Shown piece after piece: positions 6,868-17,529 of a stretch of DNA of 47,531 nt (position 1 is the stretch's first letter; each line of letters begins with the position of its first letter). Origin of the DNA: an uncultured Treponema sp. Its GTDB lineage: Bacteria > Spirochaetota > Spirochaetia > Treponematales > Treponemataceae. The stretch is taken from NCBI GenBank assembly GCA_947177175.1, contig CAMWTK010000012.1, forward strand, positions 1-47,531, in the 5' to 3' direction. Made by a program: the position numbers and the translations under genes. The notes under the pieces are model-generated. The model worked only from the letters and a program-made list of their open reading frames with translations. It did not search any database and was not told the DNA's origin.

Positions 6868-8211
6868 ATGACAGCATTTGAAACGTATGAGGCATACGGC
6901 GTGGCAGTGCCGGAGATCCTGCTGCCGGAACAGATCGACCTGAACCGCTGGGCGGTGATTGCGTGCGACCAGTACACGCAGGATCGCTCGTATTGGCAAA
7001 AGGCCGCGCAGGTTGCGGGCGACGGGCCGTCCACGCTCAACCTGATTTTCCCCGAAGCCTACCTTGCGGACGCGGACAAGGACGAACGCATCGCGCGCAT
7101 CAAGCAGACCATGCGCCGCTACCTTGACGACGGCGTGTTTGCGCCCGCGCGGCAGGGATTCATGTATATCGAACGCACGACGGCATACGGGCGAACGCGC
7201 AAAGGGCTGATCCTTGCCGTCGATCTGGACACATACGAATGGCAGCCGTTCAGCAAGGCACTGATCCGCGCCACCGAGGCCACCGTGCCAGAGCGCATTC
7301 CGCCGCGCATGAAAATCCGCACCGGCGCGCCGCTTGAGCTGCCGCACATCATGCTGCTTGCCGATGACCCGGACGACGCGCTCGTGGGCAAGACGGGCGA
7401 CCTCGCCAAGGCCGGAACGCCCGTGTACGACGGCGACTTGCAGCAGGAAAGCGGTCACCTCACGGGCTGGGCAGCCTGCGGCGAGGCGGTATACGCGCAC
7501 GTCGCGCGCGCGCTGGACGCAATCGCCCAAAAAGGCACGGACAAGGACGGCAATACGTTCCTGTTTGCCGTGGGCGACGGCAACCACAGCCTTGCCACCG
7601 CAAAAGCCGTCTGGGACGAACACAAAAAAACGCTGCGGGCGCAGGGCAGGAGCGAGGCGGAAATCAGCGCAAGCCCCGTGCGCTATGCGCTCGTGGAGGT
7701 GGTGAACATCTATGACGCCGGGCTGACCTTTGAGCCGATTCACCGCGTCGTGTTCAACGCGGACAACGCCGACCTGATTGCCTTCCTGCGGCAAAAGCTG
7801 GGCGGCACGATAGAAACAATCGGAAGCGCAGCGGAACTGGAACGCCGCGTGAGCGACCGCTCGGCACGGGGCGCGCCGTTCGGGCTTGTTACCACGGACG
7901 CGGGAAAAACGACCTATCAACTTTTGCAAACTGCAATCACCGACCTTGCGATCGCTTCGCTCCAGCCCGCGCTGGACGAATACATTGCGGCGCACCAGGC
8001 GGCAGGCATCGAAATCGACTATATCCACGGAACGGACGAAACCGTACAGCTGGGCAGCACGGACGGACAGCTGGGCATCCTGCTCCCGCCGATTGCGAAA
8101 GACAGTTTTTTCGCCACGATAAACGGCCGCGGCCCGCTCCCGCGCAAGAGTTTTTCCATGGGCGAAGCGAGCGAAAAACGCTTTTACGTTGAGGCGCGGC
8201 GGCTGTTCTAA
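6868..8211 (+). CDS. DUF1015 family protein
   Basis: 447 residues. It starts at an ATG with GAGGAG 7-8 nt upstream. It is full length for DUF1015 and contains the typical motifs: VIACDQYTQD near the N-terminus, RxGFMYIERT, the conserved VGDGNHSLATAK in the middle, and IDYIHGTDE near the C-terminus. The family is widespread in bacteria, often near serine/phosphoglycerate metabolism genes, and its biochemical role is not established. The GDGNH and HGTDE motifs suggest a nucleotide or metal site, which is inference. It abuts recQ tail to tail with no intergenic base. Confidence 0.9.
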   Translation: MTAFETYEAYGVAVPEILLPEQIDLNRWAVIACDQYTQDRSYWQKAAQVAGDGPSTLNLIFPEAYLADADKDERIARIKQTMRRYLDDGVFAPARQGFMYIERTTAYGRTRKGLILAVDLDTYEWQPFSKALIRATEATVPERIPPRMKIRTGAPLELPHIMLLADDPDDALVGKTGDLAKAGTPVYDGDLQQESGHLTGWAACGEAVYAHVARALDAIAQKGTDKDGNTFLFAVGDGNHSLATAKAVWDEHKKTLRAQGRSEAEISASPVRYALVEVVNIYDAGLTFEPIHRVVFNADNADLIAFLRQKLGGTIETIGSAAELERRVSDRSARGAPFGLVTTDAGKTTYQLLQTAITDLAIASLQPALDEYIAAHQAAGIEIDYIHGTDETVQLGSTDGQLGILLPPIAKDSFFATINGRGPLPRKSFSMGEASEKRFYVEARRLF

Positions 8212-10155
8212 TTACTCGGCGTTCTCGCGGATGACCCGCAGGATTGCCGCGCCGAATTTTTCCGCCTTGCTTTCGCCGATGCCGGTGACCATCAGCAAAT
8301 CGTCGGTCGTCTGCGGGCGCAGGGCGACAAGCTCGTACAAGGTCTTGTCGCCAAAAATGATGTACGGCGGCATGTTCTGCTCGCCCGCTTCCCTGCGCCG
8401 CCATTTTTTGAGCGCGTCAATCAGCACGCGATTTTCGGCGCGCTCCACAAGCGAGTCCGCCACTTTTTGGTTGTACTCGGCGGAAAGCTGCTTCTTTGAC
8501 TTCTTGCCCGTCGGCTTGGGGAACAGCATGCCACCATTCGCGCCCGCCGCCGCCCGCTGTTTTGGCACGAACACGCCGTCCGCGCCCCACTGTGCCGCCG
8601 GAGTTGCGCGGGCAAAGGCAAGCGGCAGCCGCACCGCGTCCCGGTTGCGCAATGCGGTCGCGCCTTTATCCGTAATCTGCAAGACGGCGTAGTCCTCGGT
8701 CTTGCGCAGATAGTCCGCGTCAAGCAGCGCGTTCACCACGGCGAACCATTGCTCCCGGTCAAGCTCGCGCCCAATGCCGTAAGTGGAAAGCGCGTCATGG
8801 TGATTGTCAAGAATGCGTTTCTGCCGCGAGCCGAGCAGCACGTCAATCACATACTGCGCGCCAAACCGTGCGTTCGTGCGGATAATGCAGCTCAGCAGTT
8901 TCTGCACGGGAACGGTCACGTCAATGAGCGGCAGTTCGCCACGGTCGCAGATGTCGCAGCACGTCGCGGCAGGACGATTCGCGTCGCCCGGGCTGTACCG
9001 CTCGCCAAAATAGCCGAGCAAAGCCTTCCGGCGGCACGTGCGACCGGCGGCGTAGGAAATCATGCCCTGCAAAAGCTGCTCCGATTTTTCCTTGTCGGCG
9101 GCTTCGTCAAAAAAGTACCGGATTTTGTGCATGTCGCCCGGACTGTACAGCAGCAATGCCTCGGCGGGCAAGCCGTCGCGCCCCGCCCGCCCGATTTCCT
9201 GATAATACTGTTCGAGCGATTTGGGCAGCTCATGGTGAATGACAAACCGCACGTTCGGCTTGTCGATTCCCATGCCGAACGCAAGCGTCGCCACCATAAT
9301 CTGCACTTCATCGCGGATAAATTTGTTCTGATGCGCGGCGCGCTCGGTGTCGGGCAAGCCCGCGTGATAATTCAGCACGGCGTAGCCCAGCTTTTCGAGC
9401 TGCGCCGTCAGCGAATCCACCTGCCGGCGCGAGAAACAATAGACAATGCCGCTTTCGCCCCAATGCCGGCGGATGCAGTCCACAATCTGCCCCAGCCCGT
9501 TCTGCTTGGGAACGACGTTCAGGTACACGTTCGCGCGGTCAAAACTGGAGACAAGCACCGCCGGATCCCGCAATTGCAGATTGCGCACGATGTCGTCGCG
9601 CACCTGCTTGGTCGCCGTCGCCGTCAGCGCAAGGCAGACCGCAGACGGGAACAACTTCCTGACCGCCGCAATCTCAAGGTAGTCGGGGCGGAAATCATGC
9701 CCCCACTCGCTCACGCAATGCGCTTCGTCAATCGTCATGCACCGAACCGTCACGCGCCCGTCGGTCAGCAAATCGCGGATTCGCGCCGTGGCAAGCCCTT
9801 CGGGCGACACATAGACGATTTTTGTGTCGCCACGACGAATCGAATCCGCCGCGTCCCGGTAATCGCCCCATTCCACCGTGCTGTTCAGGAAAACCGCGTG
9901 AACGCCCGCCGCCTGCAAGCCCGCCACCTGATCCTGCATGAGCGAGATGAGCGGCGAAACGACCACCGTCAGCCCGTCAAAAATGAGCGCGGGAATCTGA
10001 TAGCACAGCGACTTTCCGCCGCCCGTCGGCATGACCGCCAGCGTATCGCGGCCGCGCAGCACGTGGTCAATCGTCTCTTTCTGCAAGAGCCTGAACGAAT
10101 CATAGCCGAACACGCTTTTGAGCACCGCTTCGGGCGCGGCATGGGTAAAATCCAT
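8212..10155 (-). CDS. recQ: ATP-dependent DNA helicase RecQ
   Basis: 647 residues from the ATG at 10155; an upstream in-frame extension lacks family sequence. It contains Walker A TGGGKS (44-49), DEAH (143-146) followed by CVSEWGHDFRPDY, and helicase motifs V-VI (ATLAFGMGIDKPNVRFVIH, QEIGRAGRDG). The RQC domain has four zinc-binding cysteines (CRRKALLGYFGE...CCDICD), and the C-terminal HRDC domain (PYIIFGDKTLYELV...VTGIGESKAEKFG) is present. All canonical RecQ domains are there, so it is expected to unwind DNA 3'-5' in recombination and fork repair. Confidence 0.96.
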   Translation of the reverse strand: MDFTHAAPEAVLKSVFGYDSFRLLQKETIDHVLRGRDTLAVMPTGGGKSLCYQIPALIFDGLTVVVSPLISLMQDQVAGLQAAGVHAVFLNSTVEWGDYRDAADSIRRGDTKIVYVSPEGLATARIRDLLTDGRVTVRCMTIDEAHCVSEWGHDFRPDYLEIAAVRKLFPSAVCLALTATATKQVRDDIVRNLQLRDPAVLVSSFDRANVYLNVVPKQNGLGQIVDCIRRHWGESGIVYCFSRRQVDSLTAQLEKLGYAVLNYHAGLPDTERAAHQNKFIRDEVQIMVATLAFGMGIDKPNVRFVIHHELPKSLEQYYQEIGRAGRDGLPAEALLLYSPGDMHKIRYFFDEAADKEKSEQLLQGMISYAAGRTCRRKALLGYFGERYSPGDANRPAATCCDICDRGELPLIDVTVPVQKLLSCIIRTNARFGAQYVIDVLLGSRQKRILDNHHDALSTYGIGRELDREQWFAVVNALLDADYLRKTEDYAVLQITDKGATALRNRDAVRLPLAFARATPAAQWGADGVFVPKQRAAAGANGGMLFPKPTGKKSKKQLSAEYNQKVADSLVERAENRVLIDALKKWRRREAGEQNMPPYIIFGDKTLYELVALRPQTTDDLLMVTGIGESKAEKFGAAILRVIRENAE

Positions 10156-10253
10156 AGCAATCACCGTTTCCGTTCTGATACTACCATAATTCCGCGCGTT
10201 TTTCCAATCTTCCGGCGGCACGGGCAAAAGCCGAAAAATCTCCCCACGCCCCC

Positions 10254-10283
10254 TTGCCAAACCCGGCGCATTTCTGCTATAGT
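10254..10283 (+). promoter_or_regulatory. tRNA-Leu promoter
   Basis: -35 TTGCCA (10254-10259), 18-nt spacer, extended -10 TGC-TATAGT (hexamer 10278-10283). The predicted start is about 3 nt before the mature tRNA. Confidence 0.75.
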
Positions 10284-10292
10284 GAGGAACAC

Positions 10293-10375
10293 GCCGGCTT
10301 GGTGGAATGGTAGACACGAAGGACTCAAAATCCTTTGCCCCTAAAAGCGTCTGAGTTCAAGTCTCAGAGCCGGTA
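10293..10375 (+). tRNA. tRNA-Leu (anticodon CAA)
   Basis: 83 nt class II tRNA. The acceptor stem GCCGGCT/AGCCGGT pairs with one terminal G-T wobble, and the discriminator is A at 10375. The anticodon loop CTCAAAA sits on an AAGGA/TCCTT stem, giving CAA, which reads UUG. The long variable arm and a TTCAAGT T-loop are present. CCA is not encoded. Confidence 0.95.
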
Positions 10376-10414
10376 TCAGCCGTCTTTCCGCAACGGACTG
10401 ACAGACATTCGAGA

Positions 10415-10436
10415 ACGCGCACCCGCGCGTTTTTTT
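10415..10436 (+). terminator. rho-independent terminator after tRNA-Leu
   Basis: Perfect 6-bp stem ACGCGC-ACCC-GCGCGT (10415-10430) followed by six to seven T. Confidence 0.85.
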
Positions 10437-10447
10437 ATTGCCCGCTG

Positions 10448-12025
10448 TCATACATCGCCGCCGAAAAAAGCGAACGGTCCGTCATTCCTGCGCAAATCGA
10501 TCGCCTCCTTGAGGTGCGCCACCGCAATGCGCTCCGAGCCGCTCATGTCGGCAATCGTGCGCGCAAGCTTCAGGCAACTGCTGACCGCGCGCGGGGAAAA
10601 GTCGTTGTTTGCGGCCGCCGTGTCCAAAAACGACTGCCCCGCCGTATCAAGCCGACACCACTGCATCACTTCCTGCGGAATAAGATACGCATTGCGCTTG
10701 CCCTGCCGCCGCCGCTGAACGGCAACCGCCCGCGCAATCTCCACCCGCAGCGATTCGCTCGAACAGCGGAACGACGCATCCGCGCTCCGTTCGTCGGGAA
10801 CGGCAACGGGAACACGAATGTCCACGCGGTCAAGGAGCGGACCGCTGAACCGTCGCCAATACTGCTCCACCGCCTTGCCGCTGCACAGGCAGAGTTTTCC
10901 GCTCACACCGTAATTCCCGCACGGACACGGATTCGTCGCGAGCAATAACTGAAAGTGCGCGGGATACACCGTCGTGCGACCGGCGCGGCTGAGCGAAACC
11001 GACCCGCTTTCCAACGGAACGCGCAGCATCTGCAAGACGCTCGTCTTGAATTCCGCCGCCTCGTCCAAAAAAAGCACGCCATGGTGCGCAAGCGAGATTT
11101 CTCCCGGACGACAGTACGCGCCGCCCCCGCACATCCCCTCAATGCTCGCCGTCTGGTGCGGCTGCCGGAACGGACGCTCGCGGATAAGCGGCTGCTGCGG
11201 AGAAAGCAATCCCGCAACGCTGTGCACGCGCGTCACCGACTGCGCCTCTTCCACCGTGAGCAGCGGCAACAACGACGGAAACCGCTGCATGGCAAGCGTC
11301 TTGCCGCACCCCGGCGGACCGAACGCAAGCACGTTATGCCCGCCCGCCGCCGCAACATGCAGCGCGCGCACCAAACGGCGTTGCCCTGCCACGTCGCGCA
11401 TATCGCCGTCGGCACGCAGCGCGGGAAACAGCACGCCGTCCACGTCCACCGCGCCCGGCGGCACGAACGACTGCCCCACCGGCTCGCCGCTCGTGAACAA
11501 TTCGGGACGGGAAAGCGCAGCATAGGCTTCCGCAAGGTTTGCCGCGGCAAACACCTTCATGCCGCGCACCTCACGGGCTTCCGCGCCATTCGCCGCGCTC
11601 ACGACGCACCGCGTAATTCCCGCCTGCGCCGCCGTCGTCGCCGCCGCATTCACGCCTTTTACCGGGCGGAGCGCGCCGGAAAGCTCCAGCTCGCCCATCA
11701 CCAGCACGGCATCCGCCGGATCGGCATGTTCCGAACCGGCAGCGGTCTTGCGGTCATTCGCGGACAGCACGGCAAGTGCCAGCGCCAAATCAAACCCGGC
11801 ACCCTCTTTCTTCAAGTCAGCGGGAGACAGGCTGATCAGCACGCGCTCCGGCGGAAACGGAAACCCGCTGTTCCGAATCGCCGACCGCATCCGCTCGCGG
11901 CTTTCCTTGACCGCGCCGTCGGCAAGCCCCACCACGTCAACGGCAGGAATCCCGCGCCGCAAATCCACTTCCACGGCGACCAACGCGCCCTCATACCCAA
12001 ACGGAGAAAACGAAAAAATCTGCAT
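10448..12025 (-). CDS. comM: YifB/ComM family Mg chelatase-like AAA+ ATPase
   Basis: 525 residues from the ATG at 12025, preceded by GAGGGG. The N-terminal Lon-like fold domain (DVVGLADGAVKESRERMRSAI, LSPADLKKEGAGFDLALA) is followed by Walker A FGPPGCGKT (235-243), Walker B VLFLDEAAEF (317-326) and CPCGNYG with a C-x-C zinc-like signature. The C-terminal Mg_chelatase_C region is also present. ComM homologues are ring-forming branch-migration helicases acting in recombination during natural transformation. Family assignment is firm; competence in this organism is not shown. It sits next to recQ but across the tRNA gene. Confidence 0.93.
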   Translation of the reverse strand: MQIFSFSPFGYEGALVAVEVDLRRGIPAVDVVGLADGAVKESRERMRSAIRNSGFPFPPERVLISLSPADLKKEGAGFDLALALAVLSANDRKTAAGSEHADPADAVLVMGELELSGALRPVKGVNAAATTAAQAGITRCVVSAANGAEAREVRGMKVFAAANLAEAYAALSRPELFTSGEPVGQSFVPPGAVDVDGVLFPALRADGDMRDVAGQRRLVRALHVAAAGGHNVLAFGPPGCGKTLAMQRFPSLLPLLTVEEAQSVTRVHSVAGLLSPQQPLIRERPFRQPHQTASIEGMCGGGAYCRPGEISLAHHGVLFLDEAAEFKTSVLQMLRVPLESGSVSLSRAGRTTVYPAHFQLLLATNPCPCGNYGVSGKLCLCSGKAVEQYWRRFSGPLLDRVDIRVPVAVPDERSADASFRCSSESLRVEIARAVAVQRRRQGKRNAYLIPQEVMQWCRLDTAGQSFLDTAAANNDFSPRAVSSCLKLARTIADMSGSERIAVAHLKEAIDLRRNDGPFAFFGGDV

Positions 12026-12194
12026 AGCACCCCTCGGTACTCTTATAGACACAGAAATTGCATTTTTCCCCAAAAAACGCAAAAAAAAGATACTTTTTTT
12101 GTCAAAAGAAGCGTCCGCGCGGACCGGATGAACGTCCCACACGATGCGGACGGCACGGATGCCCGGTATCGGCAGCGCACGATGACGAATGCCG
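12026..12194. other. intergenic region with palindrome
   Basis: 169 nt between two leftward genes. It holds a perfect 12-bp palindrome GTCCGCGCGGAC (12113-12124), A/T tracts, and TTGACA on the minus strand (near 12103-12098) without a convincing -10. CTATAAG close to the comM ribosome site may be its -10. No gene is seen. Confidence 0.5.
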
Positions 12195-13058
12195 TCACCA
12201 CCGACAGTCGGCAAAATGCGGCAGGTGCGGGAACAACTCGTCATGCCAAAAGCGGTCGTCGATTTTCTTGTCGCCGCTCGTCCTGCCCAGATGCCGGTCG
12301 GCACGGACACCCGCCCCGTGGAAATCGCTCCCCGCCGTCACAAAGCAGCCGAGTTTGTGCGCCAGTTCCTCAAGGCGGATCGCTTCGCCCACCCGCGCGC
12401 CGGGATGCCACGCCTCCATGCCCTGAATACCCCGCGCAACGAGGTCGGCAAGCACGCCTTCGATTTTTCCCCAAGAAACATAGAGCGAAAGCGGATGCGC
12501 CAGAACGGGAACGCCGCCGCTTGTCAGGATTGCGGCAATCGCCGCGTCCAAATCCGCGCCCTGGTGCATGGCATACCACGGCCGCCCCTGCGACAAATAG
12601 TTGTCAAACGCCTGCTGCCGCTTCTTGACCACGCCTTTGTGCACCAAATAGTCGGCAAAATGCGGGCGGCCCAGCTGCTCCACGCCGCAGAACGCCTTGA
12701 TTTCGTCCGCCGTCACCTGTACGCCGTCCTCCGCCATCTTTTCTATAATAATACAGTTGCGCTCGTCGCGGTTTTTCTTGAGCACGGCAATCAGTGCGGT
12801 CAGCTCCGGCGAGCAATGCGTCAGCCCGTGCCCCAACAGATGCATTTCCCCCGTCGGCCAGTGCACCGTGATTTCGATTCCCGGCACAAAGACAACGCCC
12901 GTCTCCCGGCAGACGGCGGCGGCTTCGGGCAGACCCGCCACCGTATCGTGGTCGGTCAATGCCCACACGGACAGCCCTTTCTCCGCGGCATAGCGGGCCG
13001 CCTCGGCAGGGGACGACGTGCCGTCGGAAGCCGTCGAATGCGAATGCAAGTCAATCAT
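12195..13058 (-). CDS. PHP domain phosphoesterase
   Basis: 287 residues from MIDLHSHSTASDG at 13058. Metal-binding PHP motifs are in order: DLHSH (3-7), LTDHDT (34-39), a GIEIT turn carrying the conserved Glu, RPHFA, PVLAHP, and GSDFHG near the C-terminus. The organisation matches the YciV/RNase AM group, which hydrolyses 3',5'-nucleoside bisphosphates or trims short RNAs; that specific activity is inferred. The start has no Shine-Dalgarno and lies 7 nt after an extended -10 (TGC-TAGTAT, 13074-13066), so a leaderless transcript is likely. It is divergent from the cyclic-nucleotide-domain gene. Confidence 0.88.
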   Translation of the reverse strand: MIDLHSHSTASDGTSSPAEAARYAAEKGLSVWALTDHDTVAGLPEAAAVCRETGVVFVPGIEITVHWPTGEMHLLGHGLTHCSPELTALIAVLKKNRDERNCIIIEKMAEDGVQVTADEIKAFCGVEQLGRPHFADYLVHKGVVKKRQQAFDNYLSQGRPWYAMHQGADLDAAIAAILTSGGVPVLAHPLSLYVSWGKIEGVLADLVARGIQGMEAWHPGARVGEAIRLEELAHKLGCFVTAGSDFHGAGVRADRHLGRTSGDKKIDDRFWHDELFPHLPHFADCRW

Positions 13059-13065
13059 GGCACTG

Positions 13066-13074
13066 ATACTAGCA
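13066..13074 (-). promoter_or_regulatory. PHP gene extended -10 promoter, predicted leaderless
   Basis: Minus strand TGC-TAGTAT with 7 nt to the ATG at 13058. The possible -35 (TATCAA, 13094-13089) is weak and overlaps the divergent promoter. Confidence 0.45.
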
Positions 13075-13090
13075 TATATCGCGCCGTTTT

Positions 13091-13098
13091 GATATAGT
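13091..13098 (+). promoter_or_regulatory. extended -10 promoter of double-CNB gene
   Basis: TGA-TATAGT (hexamer 13093-13098) with transcription expected near 13105. AAGG at about 13109 serves as ribosome site for the ATG at 13120. Confidence 0.5.
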
Positions 13099-13119
13099 AA
13101 AGCGCATAAGGTACGAGTT

Positions 13120-14382
13120 ATGCCGAAGATCACGCAATACAAAAAGGGTGCGGTCGTCTTTTTCAAGGGCGATACCGACGATCGCATCTTTATCCTGCAA
13201 CAAGGGCTTGCCGTCAGTATGACGGTTGACATCGAGACAAAACTACGCCTCAACGAGCGGATTAGAGCCGGGGAATTCTTTGGCGTAAAAAGCGCGCTCG
13301 GTCAGTTCCCGCGCGAAGAGACCGTCTCTATCGAAGAAGATTCCGTCTGCATTTCCATGACCGTCCCCGAATTCGAGACGATGTTCGCGTCCAACACGCA
13401 GATAATCATGAAAATGCTGCGCGTGTTCTCCGGGCAGCTGCGGCAAGTGCACCGCAAAACCGAATCTATCCTGCACAAGGACGACGAAATCAACCAGGTG
13501 TCGGGTATGCGGGCGGTGGCGCAGGCGTTCTTTGACGACGAGCAGTACCGTTCCTGCTGCGACGTGTGCCTTTCGTTCCTCAAACGCTACCCGGACTATC
13601 CCGGCAGGCTTGACGTGGCAAAACTGTACACGAACGCAAAGCTGAAAGCGCAGGCGCAGGTCGTCGTTCCGCAGGACAAAGTGCCGGACGAACGCTACGA
13701 AACCTACGACGAAGAAGCCTATTCCTATGATGAGGCGCTCCGCCAGTTCGACCTGCCCGCGTTCCAGCGGTTCGCAAAGACGTATGAGCCGGGGCAGGTG
13801 ATTATCTGCGAATACGAGCCGGGCGATTCGTTCTATCTCATTCAGAGCGGCAACGTGCGGCTTGTCAAATGCGTCAACGGCACGAACAAAAACCTTGACA
13901 TCCTGCGCCCCGGCGAGTTCTTTGGCGAAATGGCAATCCTTGACAATTCCCCGCGCTCGGCGACGTGCCTTGCGGCGGACGACGTAAAGTGCCTCGCGTT
14001 CAACAAGGCGAATTTTGACCTCCTGGTGACGGGAAACCCGAAAATGGCGATAAAGCTGCTCAAGCTGTTCTGCAAGCGCATTTACGACCAGAAGCACCGG
14101 CTCAAGATACTGACGATCGCCGACTTGCCGGCGCGCGTGGCGGAAGTGCTCGTGCTGCTCGAAGAAATGTCGCAGAACACGAAACGCTCCGACAAGCGGC
14201 GCGTGGACACGACGATCAACGACATTGCCCGCTGGGCAGGACTTCCGGCGGACACCACCCGTTACGAAATCGACAAATACGTCTCACGCAAGAAAATCCA
14301 GGTGTACGACACCTATATCATCATCAACAGCATCACCGACATGAAGCGACTTGCGTCGAGCAGTCAGATTTCACGCGAGTAG
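13120..14382 (+). CDS. CRP-like regulator with two cyclic nucleotide-binding domains
   Basis: 420 residues. The first cNMP-binding fold is at about 1-120 (YKKGAVVFFKGDTDDRIFILQQG...GEFFG). A linker of about 110 residues includes an acidic Tyr-rich patch. The second, better conserved fold is at about 235-350 (YEPGQVIICEYEPGDSFYLIQSG...PGEFFGEMAILDNSPRSAT). A C-terminal CRP-type helix-turn-helix region (TTINDIARWAGLPADTTRYEIDKYVSRKKI) follows. The phosphate-binding GE-x6-R/SA signature is complete only in the second domain (GEMAILDNSPRSAT), so that domain probably binds the nucleotide. Likely a transcription factor; its targets are unknown. Confidence 0.87.
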   Translation: MPKITQYKKGAVVFFKGDTDDRIFILQQGLAVSMTVDIETKLRLNERIRAGEFFGVKSALGQFPREETVSIEEDSVCISMTVPEFETMFASNTQIIMKMLRVFSGQLRQVHRKTESILHKDDEINQVSGMRAVAQAFFDDEQYRSCCDVCLSFLKRYPDYPGRLDVAKLYTNAKLKAQAQVVVPQDKVPDERYETYDEEAYSYDEALRQFDLPAFQRFAKTYEPGQVIICEYEPGDSFYLIQSGNVRLVKCVNGTNKNLDILRPGEFFGEMAILDNSPRSATCLAADDVKCLAFNKANFDLLVTGNPKMAIKLLKLFCKRIYDQKHRLKILTIADLPARVAEVLVLLEEMSQNTKRSDKRRVDTTINDIARWAGLPADTTRYEIDKYVSRKKIQVYDTYIIINSITDMKRLASSSQISRE

Positions 14383-14409
14383 TTTTTGCCAATAACGTGC
14401 GCAAAGCGA

Positions 14410-14438
14410 TTGACTGAACTGCTTATATTTGTTATGAT
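14410..14438 (+). promoter_or_regulatory. tRNA-Thr promoter
   Basis: -35 TTGACT (14410-14415), 17-nt spacer, -10 TATGAT (14433-14438), with the start expected about 3 nt before the tRNA. Confidence 0.8.
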
Positions 14439-14447
14439 ACCATATTC

Positions 14448-14520
14448 GCCAACTTAGCTCATCCGGTAGAGCAGCGCATTCGTAACGCGCAGGTGGTTGG
14501 TTCAAGTCCGACAGTTGGCT
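14448..14520 (+). tRNA. tRNA-Thr (anticodon CGT)
   Basis: 73 nt. Acceptor GCCAACT/AGTTGGC, discriminator T, D-arm GCTC/GAGC, anticodon loop TTCGTAA giving CGT (reads ACG), T-arm GTTGG-TTCAAGT-CCGAC. The anticodon stem GCGCA/CGCGC has an A-C mismatch at the base next to the loop. CCA is not encoded. Confidence 0.94.
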
Positions 14521-14523
14521 CTA

Positions 14524-14549
14524 TCCCGCACTCGTTGCGGGATTTTTTT
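14524..14549 (+). terminator. rho-independent terminator after tRNA-Thr
   Basis: Stem TCCCGCA (14524-14530)/TGCGGGA (14536-14542), loop CTCGT, then seven T. It lies between the tRNA and fusA, so it could also attenuate read-through into fusA, for which I see no separate strong promoter. Confidence 0.85.
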
Positions 14550-14580
14550 CACAGGAAACTTTTTTTGAGAGGTAAACAAT

Positions 14581-16668
<2,088 letters not shown>

Positions 16669-17319
16669 ATGGTAAAGCAAGATTTGTATGACAAAAGCCC
16701 TATCCGTCTGTTCGACGAAGCGACGGACGGCGGACTCAAGGCGGGCGAAATCGGCATTGTGACGGCGAAAAAAGGCTTGGGCAAGACGAGCGTGCTCGTG
16801 CAGTTCGGCATGGACACGCTGTTGCAGGACAAGCAGCTTGCGCACGTTACGTTTGACCTGCATTCGTCAAACGTCATTTCTTGGTACGACAGCATCTTTG
16901 CGGAAATCGCCAAGAAAAAGAACGGCGCGGCAGAGCTGAAAGACGGCGTGGTCTCAAAGCGCACGATCTTGAACTTTTCGCTGGACAATTTTACGCTGGC
17001 AAAGGTCGTGAACACGCTCAAAGCGCTGAAAGCGGGCGGCATTGTCGTTGCCGGCGTGGTGATGGACGGCGTGGACTTTGCGAAAGTTAGCGAAGACGAC
17101 GTGAAGGCGGTTGCGGACTACGCAAAGGCGGAGAACGTAAAAGTATGGTTCAGCTCCGACAGCGTACCCGCCGCCCTTGAGCAGTATTTTGCCGTGGTCG
17201 CAAACCTCGAGCAGAAGAATGACGGCGTTATGCTCACGGTCATAAAACTGGGCGACAAGAAGCCCGTGGAGACAAGCCTCAAACTTGACACCAAGACGCT
17301 TCTTATCAGCAAGAAGTAA
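16669..17319 (+). CDS. RecA-like P-loop protein of unknown function
   Basis: 216 residues; the start codon follows the fusA stop with no gap, so translation is probably coupled. The N-terminal layout (PIRLFDEATDGGLKAGEIGIVTAKKGLGKTSVL) is that of a RecA/KaiC-type ATPase with a modified Walker A (KKGLGKTS, 34-41). A hydrophobic beta strand (GIVVAGVVMDGVDF) could be the Walker B. It lacks recognisable DNA-binding or hexamer motifs. I do not know a function. Its fixed position behind EF-G suggests a role near translation or simply shared expression. A strong terminator closes the pair. Confidence 0.78.
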   Translation: MVKQDLYDKSPIRLFDEATDGGLKAGEIGIVTAKKGLGKTSVLVQFGMDTLLQDKQLAHVTFDLHSSNVISWYDSIFAEIAKKKNGAAELKDGVVSKRTILNFSLDNFTLAKVVNTLKALKAGGIVVAGVVMDGVDFAKVSEDDVKAVADYAKAENVKVWFSSDSVPAALEQYFAVVANLEQKNDGVMLTVIKLGDKKPVETSLKLDTKTLLISKK

Positions 17320-17328
17320 CAAGGCAGC

Positions 17329-17359
17329 ACACCTCGCCGTTACGGCGGGGTGTTTTTTT
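17329..17359 (+). terminator. rho-independent terminator
   Basis: 11-bp stem ACACC-T-CGCCG/CGGCG-G-GGTGT with loop TTA (17329-17353) followed by seven T. It ends the fusA operon. Confidence 0.92.
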
Positions 17360-17496
17360 GCACAAACAATCATTGCATTATCGCGCACGTTTCCAAAAAA
17401 TTTGAACATCGGTAGCAAGACAAAGTCAAAGACATATTTACAATTGCCGTTATTTGGGTAAAATAGTTCCATGGCTACAGAATATCATCGGCTCGT

Positions 17497-17502
17497 TATA
17501 AT
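17497..17502 (+). promoter_or_regulatory. candidate -10 for the 81-aa gene
   Basis: Consensus TATAAT at 17497-17502, 27 nt before the ATG; the -35 is poor (TGGCTA-like). Confidence 0.4.
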
Positions 17503-17529
17503 GCAAGCGAGTTTTTTTCAAAGGGATAT

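Noticed and set aside
6359-6895. Long open frames on both strands through the repeat array (for example 178 and 133 codons)
   Set aside because: They consist only of translated 41-nt units, have no ribosome site, and exist on both strands and in several frames.
8749-10344. 531-codon open frame opposite recQ
   Set aside because: His/Arg/Gln-rich shadow of a GC-rich gene; recQ has full domain evidence. Similar shadows lie opposite comM (10955-12628) and P83/100 (28097-29314).
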